Position numbers and translations under genes: made by a program. 64,000 nucleotides of DNA from positions 3,038,001-3,102,000 of the forward strand of contig JAUDYN010000002.1 in NCBI GenBank assembly GCA_030407005.1, written 5' to 3'. This document shows positions 47,708-58,981 of this stretch, piece by piece. Each line of letters opens with the position of its first letter. Position 1 is the first letter of the stretch. The DNA is from Desarmillaria ectypa. Lineage: Eukaryota; Basidiomycota; Agaricomycetes; Agaricales; Physalacriaceae. The notes under the pieces were generated by a model. It was given only the letters and a program-made list of their open reading frames with translations, was not told the origin of the DNA and searched no databases.

Positions 47708-48918
47708 TTTCGAAAGAGGAGCAAAACGGGAGTGGCTGAATATAAGCAACGATATCTCGGATGGGTTGTTGGATAGAGAAATATGACTTAGGAAAAGTTT
47801 TATAGGCGAATAATGTTATTTACAGAGCTATGATTGTGTTTGTACATTGTTCGTGAGTTTCAACAGGTGGAGCTCTTACCGAAGAAATATATTCCATAGA
47901 AGGTTTCAAGGGGAACTGTAGTCAGAAATACGAGACTAGATGGACATGATCTGTATGGGTTGCGATGAGGTGAGTGAATACCGTATCCTGGACTCCCCAA
48001 AACAAAATAATTCAATGTCAGAGTCATAGCAGTGGGCAGTGCCAGATATATTTCTGTCTATATAGAGTTCTTAACAGATATTAGTATATAATTTACTTGG
48101 AGAAATCAGCGCTCGGAAGACTCATTACATTGAAACGGACAGAAGTTACGCAATTATTCACTTGATGTTAAGTTGTTGCGATACCAACCCAAACAGGTTA
48201 CCATTGGATGCCAGAAATTATTGCTGAGAATATTTAGCAGCTGTTAGTTATAGCGAGATTGCATAGAAATAGATATTTCGAAACGATATGGCGTGGCTTC
48301 AGAATCCTGCAGCAGCAGCAAACGTGCTGATTTTTATGTTTCCTAGCTTCGATGAATGGTTGAAATAGTTGATGAAAACACGACAATCAGCCCCACTGAC
48401 CAGGCTTGAGCTTAAAATTTTCTTGAATCCCATGCAAGCAGAGCCCCCTGCTACGGCAGTACCCCTACAGAAGTGCTGGTTGCTATCGTTCCATAATTCC
48501 TGAAACAAGGTATCAAAGGCTGATTCCGGTCTCGGGACTCCATGATGCCCCAACCATACCTAAGCTGTCCAATTCAATGTACTCAATAAATAGACCTCCC
48601 GCATATTCTGATAGTTTCAACAAGTTCATCTTTAGAATATATGCGACTGGTATTGAGCGCTGCACCACCAAAACCTGATACTGAAACTAATTATAACTCG
48701 CCGTCGGGCCAGGTGACTGGAAAGGTATTTCGGAACGCGTTTGTTACCCTTGAAACATTCGTGCAAGGGCTCCACCTTCATATTCTTGAATTTTGAAAGC
48801 ACGGGTTGCATGCCTCGCCTATAAAACCCAGTCAATTCTGGTCATGGCATCCAGCAACCTTACTCGCACAGTTATAACCACCACTTGCATACCATCCGAA
48901 CTATCCAGCCCACCCAAA
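47708..48918. other. Shared upstream region of two secreted-peptide genes
   Basis: About 1.2 kb lies between the two divergent start codons. A TATA-type box (tataaaaccc) at about 48820 serves the right-hand gene. On the left side a weaker tataagc-like box lies at about 47741 on the minus strand. No other gene is supported. Confidence 0.5.
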
Positions 48919-49229
48919 ATGATGTTCCAAATCAAGTTGACCGTCATGGCATTGGCCGTCGTGTTCCTCTTCGCAGGAGAGGCAAACGGTATCGCACCTA
49001 ACCCTGGTATGCATCGGACTCCTTCGCAACTATGACAGTCTTCGCTCACCATGATGCTGTCGCAGTCGACGCATGCAACGGCTCCAACGATTACAGTGAG
49101 GGACACTCCTGCGCCTTCCAGGAGTCTCAAGGAAGTAAGTGAGGAGTAGAATATGTACATTCTGAAGTTCACGATCTCTTAGTTTGCCGGACCAACAACT
49201 GCGGCGTGCTCGTTTGTGTCCCTAACTGA
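48919..49229 (+). CDS. Small secreted cysteine-containing protein, copy 2
   Basis: Exons 48919-49006, 49066-49134 and 49183-49229 give 204 nt and 67 residues. The signal peptide is MMFQIKLTVMALAVVFLF with cleavage near AGEANG. The mature part keeps the same cysteine pattern as copy 1 (DACNGSND, HSCAF, ICRTNNCGVLVC) and the same ending CxPN. Exons 2 and 3 are 69 and 47 nt in both copies and both introns are in phase 1, so the two genes arose by duplication with inversion. An in-frame ATG at 48844 lies too close to the TATA box and would bury the signal peptide, so 48919 is chosen. Confidence 0.86.
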
Positions 49230-49547
49230 CGCGAAGAATGAGCTGAATCCTTCATGGAGAGGCAGATGTCGGATACATCCGTTTATAGCCTTCGTACAAA
49301 TTGGATGTTATTTTCTGAACCAGACAAAAGTCATAAATCCCGAAAGAAAAAAGGTGTACTAGGAAACCGCTGCCCCACCTCAGGTTTGAGCATCGTCGCG
49401 TTGTGCAAGTACTATTATTTCGGGTCGTACAGCCAGGCTACTTACATGAAAGTTACTATATTCTTTAAAATCACGGATCTCTGTGATCAGTACCGCAGTA
49501 TGACCAAGATGATAGCAGCAGAGCCCTACCACGAAAATGATCAGCAT

Positions 49548-51767
49548 CTAGGCTCTAGACACAACATACTCTAAGAACTTCTGCCACTGCCTATGCCATT
49601 TCTCAAGTGCGATCACCTTACGGTCCGATTCAAGCATGGAGTGCTAGAGTTCCTTCCGTCAAAAGGAGATCCCGCTAAAAGACGATTAAAGTACCTTGAT
49701 GCTATCTCTAGCCATGGCGCCTAGCTGGGTAAGACCAGTGACTTCACTTGATACAAGTACCTCCAGGAAGAAGTCAATGCAACGCAGGGCAATATAACTT
49801 GAGAGCCATACCTGAAAGAAATCAAAAGACAGCCCCATGTTACCGAAGACTGAGGGATCATCGGAGCAAAGCGCCACGGCAATCCCGTGGTTAAGAAGAA
49901 TCGGAAGCGGATGCATGGGCATCGAGGATGTAAGTCTCTATAAGATGTAATTAGAGGAAAATCGACAAAAGGACTTGGAGGACATCACCAGAATTTCATT
50001 TCTAGGAGGAACATTAGCTAGAGCCGCGACATATAGAAAGAAGACGCCTACGAGATCGGACACACTTCAAGCGCGATGTTCTTCTCTTTACATATGTTCA
50101 TCAGTTCAGGATGCTTGACTAGAGAAAATCTACGGGACGCTGGGTAAACTCGTCAAAAATCAGATAAGGCGTGGCATTACCCGTGTCCAATCCTTTTCGT
50201 TCCCAGCAGAATAGCATCGTAGAGATTCATGTCAGCCTTGGAACCATCACCAAGGGTCTCTCCAGCGTGGAGAATAAACGGGATATCGACGCCAGCATCC
50301 TTCTGCATATGACGAAAATTCAATAGCTTTTCTGTGTAATATGACAGGGGATATAAGACGTTTTCATCTCCAACAAGATCGAAGCCTTGGATAATGCGAG
50401 TGAGTATGGGGTACTAGATGAAAAATAGAATATACCTGCAATCAAGTGAGGGAACTCTTTCTTGAGAGCAATACAATCTTCAAAATACCAATCCAGCTCG
50501 TCTGGTTCGAGGAAACGAAGAGTACTGTAGATGATCTGCATTGCAAAGTCCAGTTTAAGCTCGTCCGAATGAAGAGACGAACTTTTGCTCCAACAAACTC
50601 ATCTTCTCTTCCTTGAGCCTTCAAGTCAGCAATGGTCTCCTCCAGGACCGACTCGAAGATTATGAGAAGCTCTCTGTGTGTTACATTCTCGACGCCGTCA
50701 GCATTCACCATGGTCCTGTGAATGGGGCTCCATGAACGACATATATTGCTCTGTATGGACACGTACTTGATCCAAAAATTGACCCTCGGCTCGACATACA
50801 AAATCCCATCCTCTATAGAGCTCCGGATGAACTGGCGAATATACTTGGTAAAAATTGGTACGTAGTGTATAAGGCCCTAAAATCACGTCACCAAACATTC
50901 AAGACGAAGAGGAAAGAAGAGCCTACGTCGGCAACAACAAATGTGCTCCCAAATTTCTTCCATATCTACAAGGATAGGATTAGAAAGGTCAGACTCCTTC
51001 AAAGCAATCAATGGCAATGGCGCGGACCTTGGTAACGGTGTTATGCGTTCCGTATGCCTCTGCAGGATTGATCGTCAAACAGCCAAGAACCCATTGATCG
51101 AATCCATCTGGACCTCCTAGCGCTGAGTCGAATTGATCTCTGGCATGGACAAGAGAAAGCCAAGTGTCCGGGACGTAGGATGGTGAAGTAAGAGATAACG
51201 CCTCGTTATTGTTCAGCTCTGGAGGAAGCGCCTTGAACTTTGGGATCACAGTGCTCAGAGTTTGAGCGTTGATAACTTGGGGAACTTGTATGTGAATTGA
51301 CGGTTCTTGCAGTCCAAGGTCGTACAAAAATGAGGCGTTCACTGTCGCGTCGAGATGGGCATGCAAAAGCGCGCCCTTGGGCATCTTGACGAAGCGTAAG
51401 AAATACGATCATCATAGACGAAATATCACGCCGTACTTTGCATAGAATCTTGAATATTTCGGTTTGAACAATGATACTCCTTCCTGCAGACATATGGATA
51501 AGTGAAATCCCCAGATAAAGGACCAGAGATCAGCTCACCAGTCAAGAATTCCATGCCAGGGAATGGATGAGGTATAGATGGATAACATGCACTCCATACC
51601 GACTCGGCCTCAGCGGCACGAATGCTGCGAATCAAGCGGTCTGCCTGTATCTCGAGAGTGGATAGCTTATCTTGATCCAAAACGTCCAGGCGGAGAGATC
51701 GATCCTTGGATATCAATTCCTTACGCTTGGCTTCGTATTCGGCGAGCTCAGCGGCCAAAGACGACAT
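49548..51767 (-). CDS. ADGF-type adenosine deaminase
   Basis: A multi-exon minus-strand gene runs from ATG at 51767 to the stop at 49548-49550. Zinc/active-site elements in order are MPKGALLHAHLDATV (HxH), PFILHAGETLGDG, KRIGHG, LEVCPISNEILRL and ALCSDDPSVFGN, all intact. The C-terminal region ESDRKVIALEKWHRQWQKF is typical of the adenosine deaminase-related growth factor (CECR1-like) branch. The ADGF N-terminal helical domain (MSSLAAELAEYEAKRKEL onward, with YPSIPHPFPGMEF) is present. No signal peptide is visible, unlike secreted animal ADGFs, so an intracellular role in converting adenosine to inosine is inferred. Upstream exons between 51540 and 50980 include a 44-nt piece encoding RSIIVQTEIFKILCK. 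Confidence 0.9.
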
Positions 51768-54130
51768 CGTGGTGGTGTTGTGAAGACACGAGGCATATAC
51801 CGCATGTTACCATGTGCCATAAGGGTTGCGTTAAAGTTTGCAGACGGCAACAATCGACATGGATTCGACTACATCTCATCTCATCATTACAGGGTACAGT
51901 ACCATGATAATGTATTCTAGGACTCTTCATCAGATTCACGACGACAGCAATAGTAGTGAATGGAGCAAGTACCGTTCTTCGCGCGTATATATGCAGACTG
52001 ACCTTGAGATTTAGAGGGATGGATGTCTAGCTGGTAGATAACGGCGAGCCTAGACGTTGACCGTTATTTGCGAAAAAGACCCCCGTCTTTGTGTACGTGG
52101 ATACTGGAGTTTGTCATGACGTCGATTAGTCGCGGAGCACGAGGACAAGACGTTGATCATGATTCACTACGACCACGACTGCGGCTGCCTTTTCCTCCAT
52201 CCAGTTCGGTGACAGCTCTATCATGCGCTCCATGCATCATGCCACTGTCTCAAACATCTAACAGGCTCAGAGCTAAACCTGAAGCTTTGTCGTAATAATG
52301 CCAGACCTTCCAATGTCAATTATCCGAGCTCGAAGACTCATACTTTTTCACATCTTTTCGGAGAGCCGGTTAGACAGGAAGTCGAGGTCTAATTTTACAG
52401 AGATTGGGCGAAAAGGGTGAGGAGGTATGCGCTAGTACATTGCAGCGACCACTCGTCTCTGATTGAATCTTTGCAGTGGTGCAGGCCACGATTTTACATT
52501 ATATATGCATGTGTACGCATTCTATCAACTACCTTTGCGACTTCATGTACCCTTTCATAGAGCATTTGAAGATTCAAATCCAGCTTGCACCTGCGCGACA
52601 GATGTTTGAAGCGAGGCTTCACTGTCATCCATCCCAGGAGAAAGAAACCCGTCAAATCTCAACTACTTGTCTACTAGGACAATTACGAGAGTGTGCCTAC
52701 CGATACTTGGGGGAAATGCTAGACGAGAGTAAGGATTTGATTCATAGCGGCTTGCATTTTGGTCCGACGTTTCCTCCGTCACTGCCTAGCATATATAAAA
52801 CTTCTCGCCGACGCTTTCACGAGGTTTGATTAAATCCTGAGCGTCCGAAAACTGTGTACCTGTGGACGTCTTAGTATGTTTCTATTCCTCCTGTTTTACT
52901 TCGAATCTTTCTCATGCAGGCTACCCATCTAGCCTATTGCTTTGCCCGACAGTTGAACTGTACGACCGAAAATTGGCACCTTTCTCATTCCAAAACTAGA
53001 TCCAACACAGCCTGACATTCTCCCTGTGAGATCATTTACTCTCTGCCCTCGAAATTTGTGAGGACACAGAGGTCAAGCAGTAAATGCTAAAAAAAAAACC
53101 TACTGGATGTCGGTGGCATTTTTCTCCGAAGCGATGCCATCCAGGCAAAGGACCAATTTCGTCTTGCATCCCGTCAAGGTCTGAAAATCATTGCACGCTC
53201 CCTTGGCTTCGATGAAGGAGTGAGTACTCGTATTCTCGTGAAAGGAACACAGCGCTCTACTGACTGGTCAGGATTGGGAGGCCAATATTCGCAGCGTCCT
53301 CAAAACAGAAGCAGTATTCGCATATTAGAGCTGCGGATGCAAACAAGAGGTGAATGTAGACGGAGAGGACGATGTTCAGCTTCATCGATTTAGTTAGGAT
53401 CCGGGGTGGTCAGTCTCGAAGCAACGTCTTATATGTCTGATTTTGTACTAAGAACCATCATATAATCGCAAAAAGTCATGCCGAGTGATATGCACGCGTG
53501 GGTGCCGACATTGACATCTCTCCATAAGCAGAGGCTTGTGGGTGTGAGACGCCAGTAGGCACCCGAAGAGAAATGCGAATAATCATTGGATAGCTATTGC
53601 AGCCAATGCAGCATTCCAAGCCAAGTTGTCATGCTAGAAAGAAGCTGGGTTGAGGATAATAAATGGCGATGGCTATCCACAACTTGTGAGAAGACTGCTG
53701 GATTCACAGCTATGCCGCGTACTCATTGCATTTTTTTACATGTACTAAAGATCTGGAGCCTTAAAATCATCATTACTATTTGCGCCCAGAGACTTGTCAT
53801 CGGACGAAACAGGATGGGACTTACCCTTTCAATTACGCCGCCGGGCAATTCTATAACGACCAGATAGTTGTCTTCAAAACACGCTTTGTATCATATGGAT
53901 GCATCAAACCTTTCTTTTGCGGCAGTCAGAGGCAATCTCACCGCGACTCGACCATGTCCACAAAAAGTACACGGTATAGTTTGGGTAGGGTTGAGCCCAA
54001 TGTTCTCAGGCCTACCCGGCTCGTAGTTTTTATTTTTTAGTAGCCACCGGCGCTTCAGAAAACCCCGGCGAACAGTGTCGACACGCCGACATCAAAAATA
54101 GTAAGAAGTGACAAACATCGCATGAAGAAA
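51768..54130. other. Accessory stretch with one gene-like fragment
   Basis: About 2.4 kb without a confident gene. On the plus strand, a 52530-52825 block (HLKIQIQLAPARQMFEAR to SLPSIYKTSRRRF), a candidate exon at 52920-53010 (ATHLAYCFARQLNCTTENW), and two blocks at 53100-53219 and 53272-53327 joined by a canonical GTGAGT...TCAG intron (LLDVGGIFLRSDAIQAKDQF, then DWEANIRSVLKTEAVFAY) look like the remains of one protein. Stops occur between them and I cannot name the family. Confidence 0.35.
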
Positions 54131-54192
54131 ATAAATATTGAGATCCGTAGATCTACCACTCCGGGAAAGCGTGTCATCCTTGTGCAGGGGCC

Positions 54193-54223
<31 letters not shown>

Positions 54224-54247
54224 TTCGTATGTCACCCCGAAGGGGAC
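54131..54247 (-). ncRNA. SNR6: U6 spliceosomal snRNA, copy 1
   Basis: The minus strand from 54247 begins GTCCCCTTCGGGG, the 5' stem-loop, and contains the U6 core in order: ATTGGAACGATACAGAGAAG with the ACAGAGA box, GATTAGCATGGCCCC, the catalytic AGC region and the internal stem-loop GGATGACACGC. It ends about 117 nt later at a T-run (tttt at 54131-54128), the RNA polymerase III terminator. The U6 5' stem and core match the eukaryotic consensus; the 3' end is unlike human U6. It is identical to the copy at 60796 over its full length. Confidence 0.93.
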
Positions 54248-54623
54248 AGTTATAGGTATGATTGATATAAGGTAAGTCTAACGGTTTTGTATTTCTGTTG
54301 ACTGGCTGGAGCACAGCCACTAACCCGATTGCCATATATGGAGCCAGCGCCGACTGACATGCAAGAAATCCAGATAGATAAACAAAAGGTAAGAAGCCAG
54401 GTCCATTTATGATAAAACTGAACAGTATAGTGATGCACTGGAATGTTGAATAGAAAACTTTCACATAGCATCAATATGCTTCTTGTCCTTGCCGTTATAG
54501 AAGAGCCACTGCTCCATTTGCTGGTTATTTCGCACGCGCATAGCACCCAAAGTTATTAAGTAGTGCAAAACGAGATTAAACAAGTGATAATACCCATGGA
54601 AAATGCAGTCGATAATGCAGGTA

Positions 54624-56983
54624 TCAGAGCCGACTCCGTAACTCCTTCTTCGCCAGATCACGCAGCTGCCGTCGAAGAATCTTCCCCGCAGCACTAAGCA
54701 GTATCCATATCAACGGATGTATCATACAACCATTATATACTCACCTCTTAGGTATAACATCGATTGTCAGGACGCCTACGATGAACGTTACCCATGATAA
54801 ACAAGGTTGAAGGTTTTGGAAACGTACCTCCCCGCAAATACTTATGCTTGGCTACTTTGGACTCCATCCATTTAGCTATCTGCACTCCAAACTCAAACCT
54901 TTGTGCGTCTGTCTTCAGTTTTTCGGGATGCGTGGGTACGACATATGCTCTGGCATGGCTATTTAGTAGAATATGCGGGGAAAGAGTTAAGGAGTTACCT
55001 AGGTAGCTCGGTGGCTTGTGCGGCATCTTCAATACCAATCACAGCTACATCAGCCACTCCCGAATGACTGAGAAGTATACTTTCTAGCTCTGCCGGAGGA
55101 ACTGAGAGAAATACGATAAATTTAGGTGGTGCACACAATTTTCCATGCAAACTTACCTTGAAATCCCTGGTTATATCGTGGAAGTCAGTCCGGCTACGAG
55201 ACTACGGAATGAAACCAGATCTCACCTTATACTTAATCAATTCCTTCACCCTATCCACGATGAAGAAATATCCCTCATCATCCCTCATAGCAATGTCACC
55301 CGTCTTTAACCATCCGTCCTTCGTGATGGTGTTCGCGGTCGCGGCCGGATTGTTGATATATCCTTTCATCACCGTAGGCCCTTTGATCCACATCTCTCCC
55401 GTCTGAGCATCATGCCCATCTTCGTCAACAATTCTGGATTGCAAGTTAGGTAGGAGCAAGCCTATGCTCCCTGCCTTTCGTGCCGCATCGGCCACAGGTA
55501 GCAAATGTGTTACGGGTGAAAGTTCAGTCATACCGAAACCTTGGATAACCGACCCATTCACGTTGAGTGACGGAAGTCGAGCCGTGACCTGCATATGGGT
55601 TCAATGAAAAAGGCCAAAGTAGGTCTCTTTCACCACCCACCTGGTTCGTCAATTCAGGGCCCAACGGAGCTGCTCCAGATGTCAACAACTTCAACGACGA
55701 AAGGTCGAATTTCTCCACTACTGTAGATATGATGGGTGAGACCCCTGCAATTTTGAGGTAATGAGACGGTCTTACATGGATGTCGGGATAGAAACACTGC
55801 TATGGGTGGAACAAGCATAACAATTTGAATCTTATATTTTTGAATGTCTTCGCAAAATTTGAGTGGGTCAAAGCGCTCTTGAATGACACTCGTATGTCCG
55901 AGTTTTTGTGTGAGAAAGAGAATGATGACGGCGCCATAGATGTGATACATTGGTAGGAAACCGAGATGCTTGTCCCCGGAGCCATGAGCCCACACTGCGG
56001 CCAGCATGTCGATCTCCGAAGTAAGGTTTTGATGTGTAGTCTGAGAAAGGAGTTAGTCCACGACATATTTACTGAATCAACAGGTCTTTTGCAAAGACGA
56101 ATGCGAGACAGAGAGCGATCAAGTGTGAGCTTGACGATAGCTACGACGTAGAGATATGAAAATGTCTCTGCTTACCTCAACACCCTAGCGGATCTTTATT
56201 ATGTGATGAGAGATGCATATCAAGGGACAAGGCGCACCTTCGGTTTACCGGTTGTTCCCTGTTCCATCATTGAGACTGAACTGAATACCGTAATGGAAGG
56301 TCGGCGCTTACTGAGCTATAACACAACAGGGCAGTCTCATGCGCACGTTCCCCATCGAATTTCTCCTCCTCTACCAACGAGCCGACTCCGAGCAAATCTT
56401 CCATGAGCAGCAAAGACGTGCGGGGAGCATCTGGACCACCCGCCCACTTTAGGCCCTTCCCAAGAATGATAATCCTCGCAGTGGCTTCATCAGCTCCCAC
56501 ACCGATTTCCTCGAACATCGTGCGCACAACAGGCAGGCAGTCTTCGGGCGTAAATATCAGCCGTGCCCGGCTGTCCGTGTACTGATGTGCAAGCTCATGG
56601 CTAGTGTAAGCATTATTGGCCAGGGTGCACCTCAGACCGGCGGAGATTGCTGCAGCAGCCTTCAGTTGTGATAAGCATTATCTACGCGTGGAGGACGCAC
56701 CACCGAGAAGGACGACAGGATAAGCAAGCGCATTCGGTGAGAACAAGAGAACCGTATCCCCCCGTTTCGTACCGTGATGTCGAAGACCGTATCCAAGAGA
56801 AAGACACAGAGAGCGCAGTTTCCCTCGAGTCAAAACAGTCCCAGTAGCAGAGTCGATGAAGACGGGTATATCAGCAGGGTGCCCACCGACGAGTTTACTA
56901 TCCTTGCTCTTATGCAGAAGGTGGGTGAAAAGGGAGCGATTGACGATGGGAACATCAGGAGAGGGGGAGCTGTAGAAAGACAT
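54624..56983 (-). CDS. Peroxisomal 4-coumarate-CoA ligase-like acyl-CoA synthetase
   Basis: Twelve exons run from ATG at 56983 to the stop at 54624-54626. It is an ANL-superfamily adenylate-forming enzyme. Seen: GAISAGLRCTLANNAYTSHE, the P-loop YSSGTTGKPKGVE (split over three exons, one of 9 nt encoding GVE), FLPMYHIYGA, LTSGAAPLGPEL, IQGFGMTELSP, GWLKTGDIAMRDDEGYFFIVDR, KELIKYKGFQVPPAELE, and the catalytic lysine in PKSAAGKILRRQLRD. The C-terminus is SRL, a peroxisomal PTS1 signal, so it should activate a fatty or aromatic acid in peroxisomes. The acceptor of intron 1 (ctgcag) is chosen to give GAISAG in frame. The substrate cannot be read from the sequence. Confidence 0.92.
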
Positions 56984-57247
56984 TCTGTGTGCCTACGAAA
57001 ACTTTTCGGTGCCGACCCTTATAGCTCAGAAGCATCATGTCTGATATTTAAATGCCCTGATCCGTGGCCGGACCGGAAGTCAATTGAATAACCGAATACG
57101 ATACCCACCAAATTAAAAAAACGCATGGTACTTGCAGTGGCATCTTTAAATCAGAACTACGATTCCGTGCTTCTACAGTGCAGTTTCGAACTCGCTGAAA
57201 CGGAAGGAAGTAAAAAGGAACAAGCTTCAATTTCAATTGGATAAAAA

Positions 57248-57340
57248 CGACACCAGCAGGATTTGAACCTGCGCTCACAAAGTGAAACAGATTAGATTAT
57301 TAATTCGAATCTGTCGCCGTAACCACTTGGCTATAGTGCC
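57248..57340 (-). tRNA. tRNA-Ser(CGA) with an 11-nt intron
   Basis: Read on the minus strand, the gene starts GGCACTATAGCCAAGTGG and ends GGTTCAAATCC...GGTGTCG. The acceptor stem pairs over seven positions with two G-T wobbles, and the discriminator is G, as in serine tRNAs. The anticodon stem ACAGA/TCTGT encloses TTCGAA, so the anticodon is CGA, followed by an 11-nt intron after position 37. A long variable arm (TTTCACTTTGTGAG region) makes it class II. Without the intron it is 82 nt, the normal tRNA-Ser size. A run of five T follows directly and should terminate polymerase III. Confidence 0.92.
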
Positions 57341-57438
57341 ACAATTTTTTACCTAGAAGAAAATATATCCACTAAAAAAGACTTTCCTTGAACAAGAGCT
57401 TGTTCTCCCGTTTTTACTTTTTGCCCCGATCCTTCACC

Positions 57439-58421
57439 ATGCCACGCAAAGAAACAAACACCGGGTCCATCACCGCTAAAGCCCAACAGGACGCCGTTTC
57501 TGACGGTATCGAGAACTTTGAATTGCCTAAGAGTTTGATAACCAAAATTGCGCGGTCGGCGGTTTGTCTGGTCACCCACTTTCACTTATCTCTTCGCTCA
57601 GAGAATTTCTTCTCGATAGATTCCCGAAAATGCAAAGCTTCAAAAGGAAACTATTTTGTCGCTTGTGAAAGGGTCGACGGTATTCATCAACTATCTCGGT
57701 ACGTTAGCCTGACACGGTACAACGACGCGTCCTGACTGGGACTTGCATTCGTAGCTGCTACGCAAGTACACTAATTCTCACGCGTTTTCTCGTATCTCAT
57801 CTTTTGTAGTGCTCATGACGTTGCTCTATCGAAGCAACACAAGAGTATTAGCGCAACAGACGTTCTCCGTGCCCTCGAAGTAATGGAGCTGGGAGATTTA
57901 GTACAGAATCTTCAGGAGGAACTGCAAGGTATGCTTCTATCGTGTCATGTCACCCTCATCGTTCTCATAATGCTGAAATCTTAGTATATCGTGAGCTCAG
58001 CAAAACTGACAAGACCAAGCGGGCTACATCCTCTGCCGCTCCGGTTCTCCGCACTACACCAGGCACCAAGCTAGTGGGGTCCGTCTCTGCTCCTGCGCCA
58101 ACCATGCCTACTATCAAAATCAAAGGCAAGGAGAAATCTTCTACGCCATTCACGTCTACACCGTTAGGACCTCCCCCTTTCGAATCAATATCGACGGGAC
58201 CCATAGCTATGGACGTAGACCAAGAGGCGGTAGAAGAGGAGGAAGAGGAAATAGCCGAAGAAGAAGAAATCATAGAGGAAGAAGAGCAGGAGGAAGAAGA
58301 GCTGCAAGATACCGTCGCGCTCGAGGAGGAGGAGCTCAGAAAGGATGCAAAGGGGTTGGATGATACTGTTGCTGCTCATCATCCTGAGGTGCCGCAAGGC
58401 GACGGCAAGGTGATAGAGTGA
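57439..58421 (+). CDS. DPB4: DNA polymerase epsilon histone-fold subunit
   Basis: Exons 57439-57561, 57620-57698, 57755-57761, 57810-57928 and 57985-58421 give 765 nt and 254 residues. The histone fold runs ELPKSLITKIARSA, IPENAKLQKETILSL, STVFINYLAATAHDVA, HKSISATDVLRALEVMEL, as in Dpb4/POLE3, which also serves in CHRAC/ISW2 complexes with H2A-like partners. The C-terminal half is a Pro/Thr linker and a very acidic tail (EEEEEEIAEEEEI-like), a common feature of this subunit. Exon 3 is a 7-nt microexon and the following intron starts GCAAGT, a GC-AG intron. Only this arrangement restores the conserved AATAHDVA. Confidence 0.93.
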
Positions 58422-58981
58422 TGACAAATCTCATTTCTCAAATCTATCTTATTTGTTTGTAAGTTCTCGTCCTGTAACATTATTTGATTTTAGACTCTTG
58501 AGCTAGCTCTGTCCAGCGTAACGGCCTCAGACGCTGTGCCCCGTTACTCCACCAGCGCACTTTGTCAAGTATCTCCGCAGCCTATTTTATTGACAGTCGC
58601 CGCAATTAATTCCATGAAACGGCACTGGAATGCTTCAAATTATTCTTCCAGAAGGCATTCGTGCTGTTGTCAACTTGTTGAATGCCCCAACGGTTCAAAT
58701 CTCCGACAGGCTAACTAAATAGTCGGGAGTGCACCGGCCCCGGTCACTAGCCATTGGATCAACTGTTCTCAAACTTGTTTCGTGACGACTGTTCCTCAAG
58801 TCAGTTCCTACAGGACCGCTTCTATCACATGGGTGTAGCAGAACACCACGCCTCCAAGACATTGCACTCATAAGTATCACAGCAAGACATTACCTAGACG
58901 CAAAACACTTGTGTCCAAACTGGTCGAATCTTGCTCCTCACTTTATCCTCGTGTTCATAGTAAAGTTTACAAACAGGTACT
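58422..58981. other. Intergenic stretch
   Basis: Short frames on both strands without motifs. No RNA gene is recognised. Confidence 0.45.

Noticed and set aside
54250..54480. Small membrane-protein frames upstream of U6 copy 1
   Set aside because: Two overlapping minus-strand frames in different phases, one of which runs into U6. No homologous motif.
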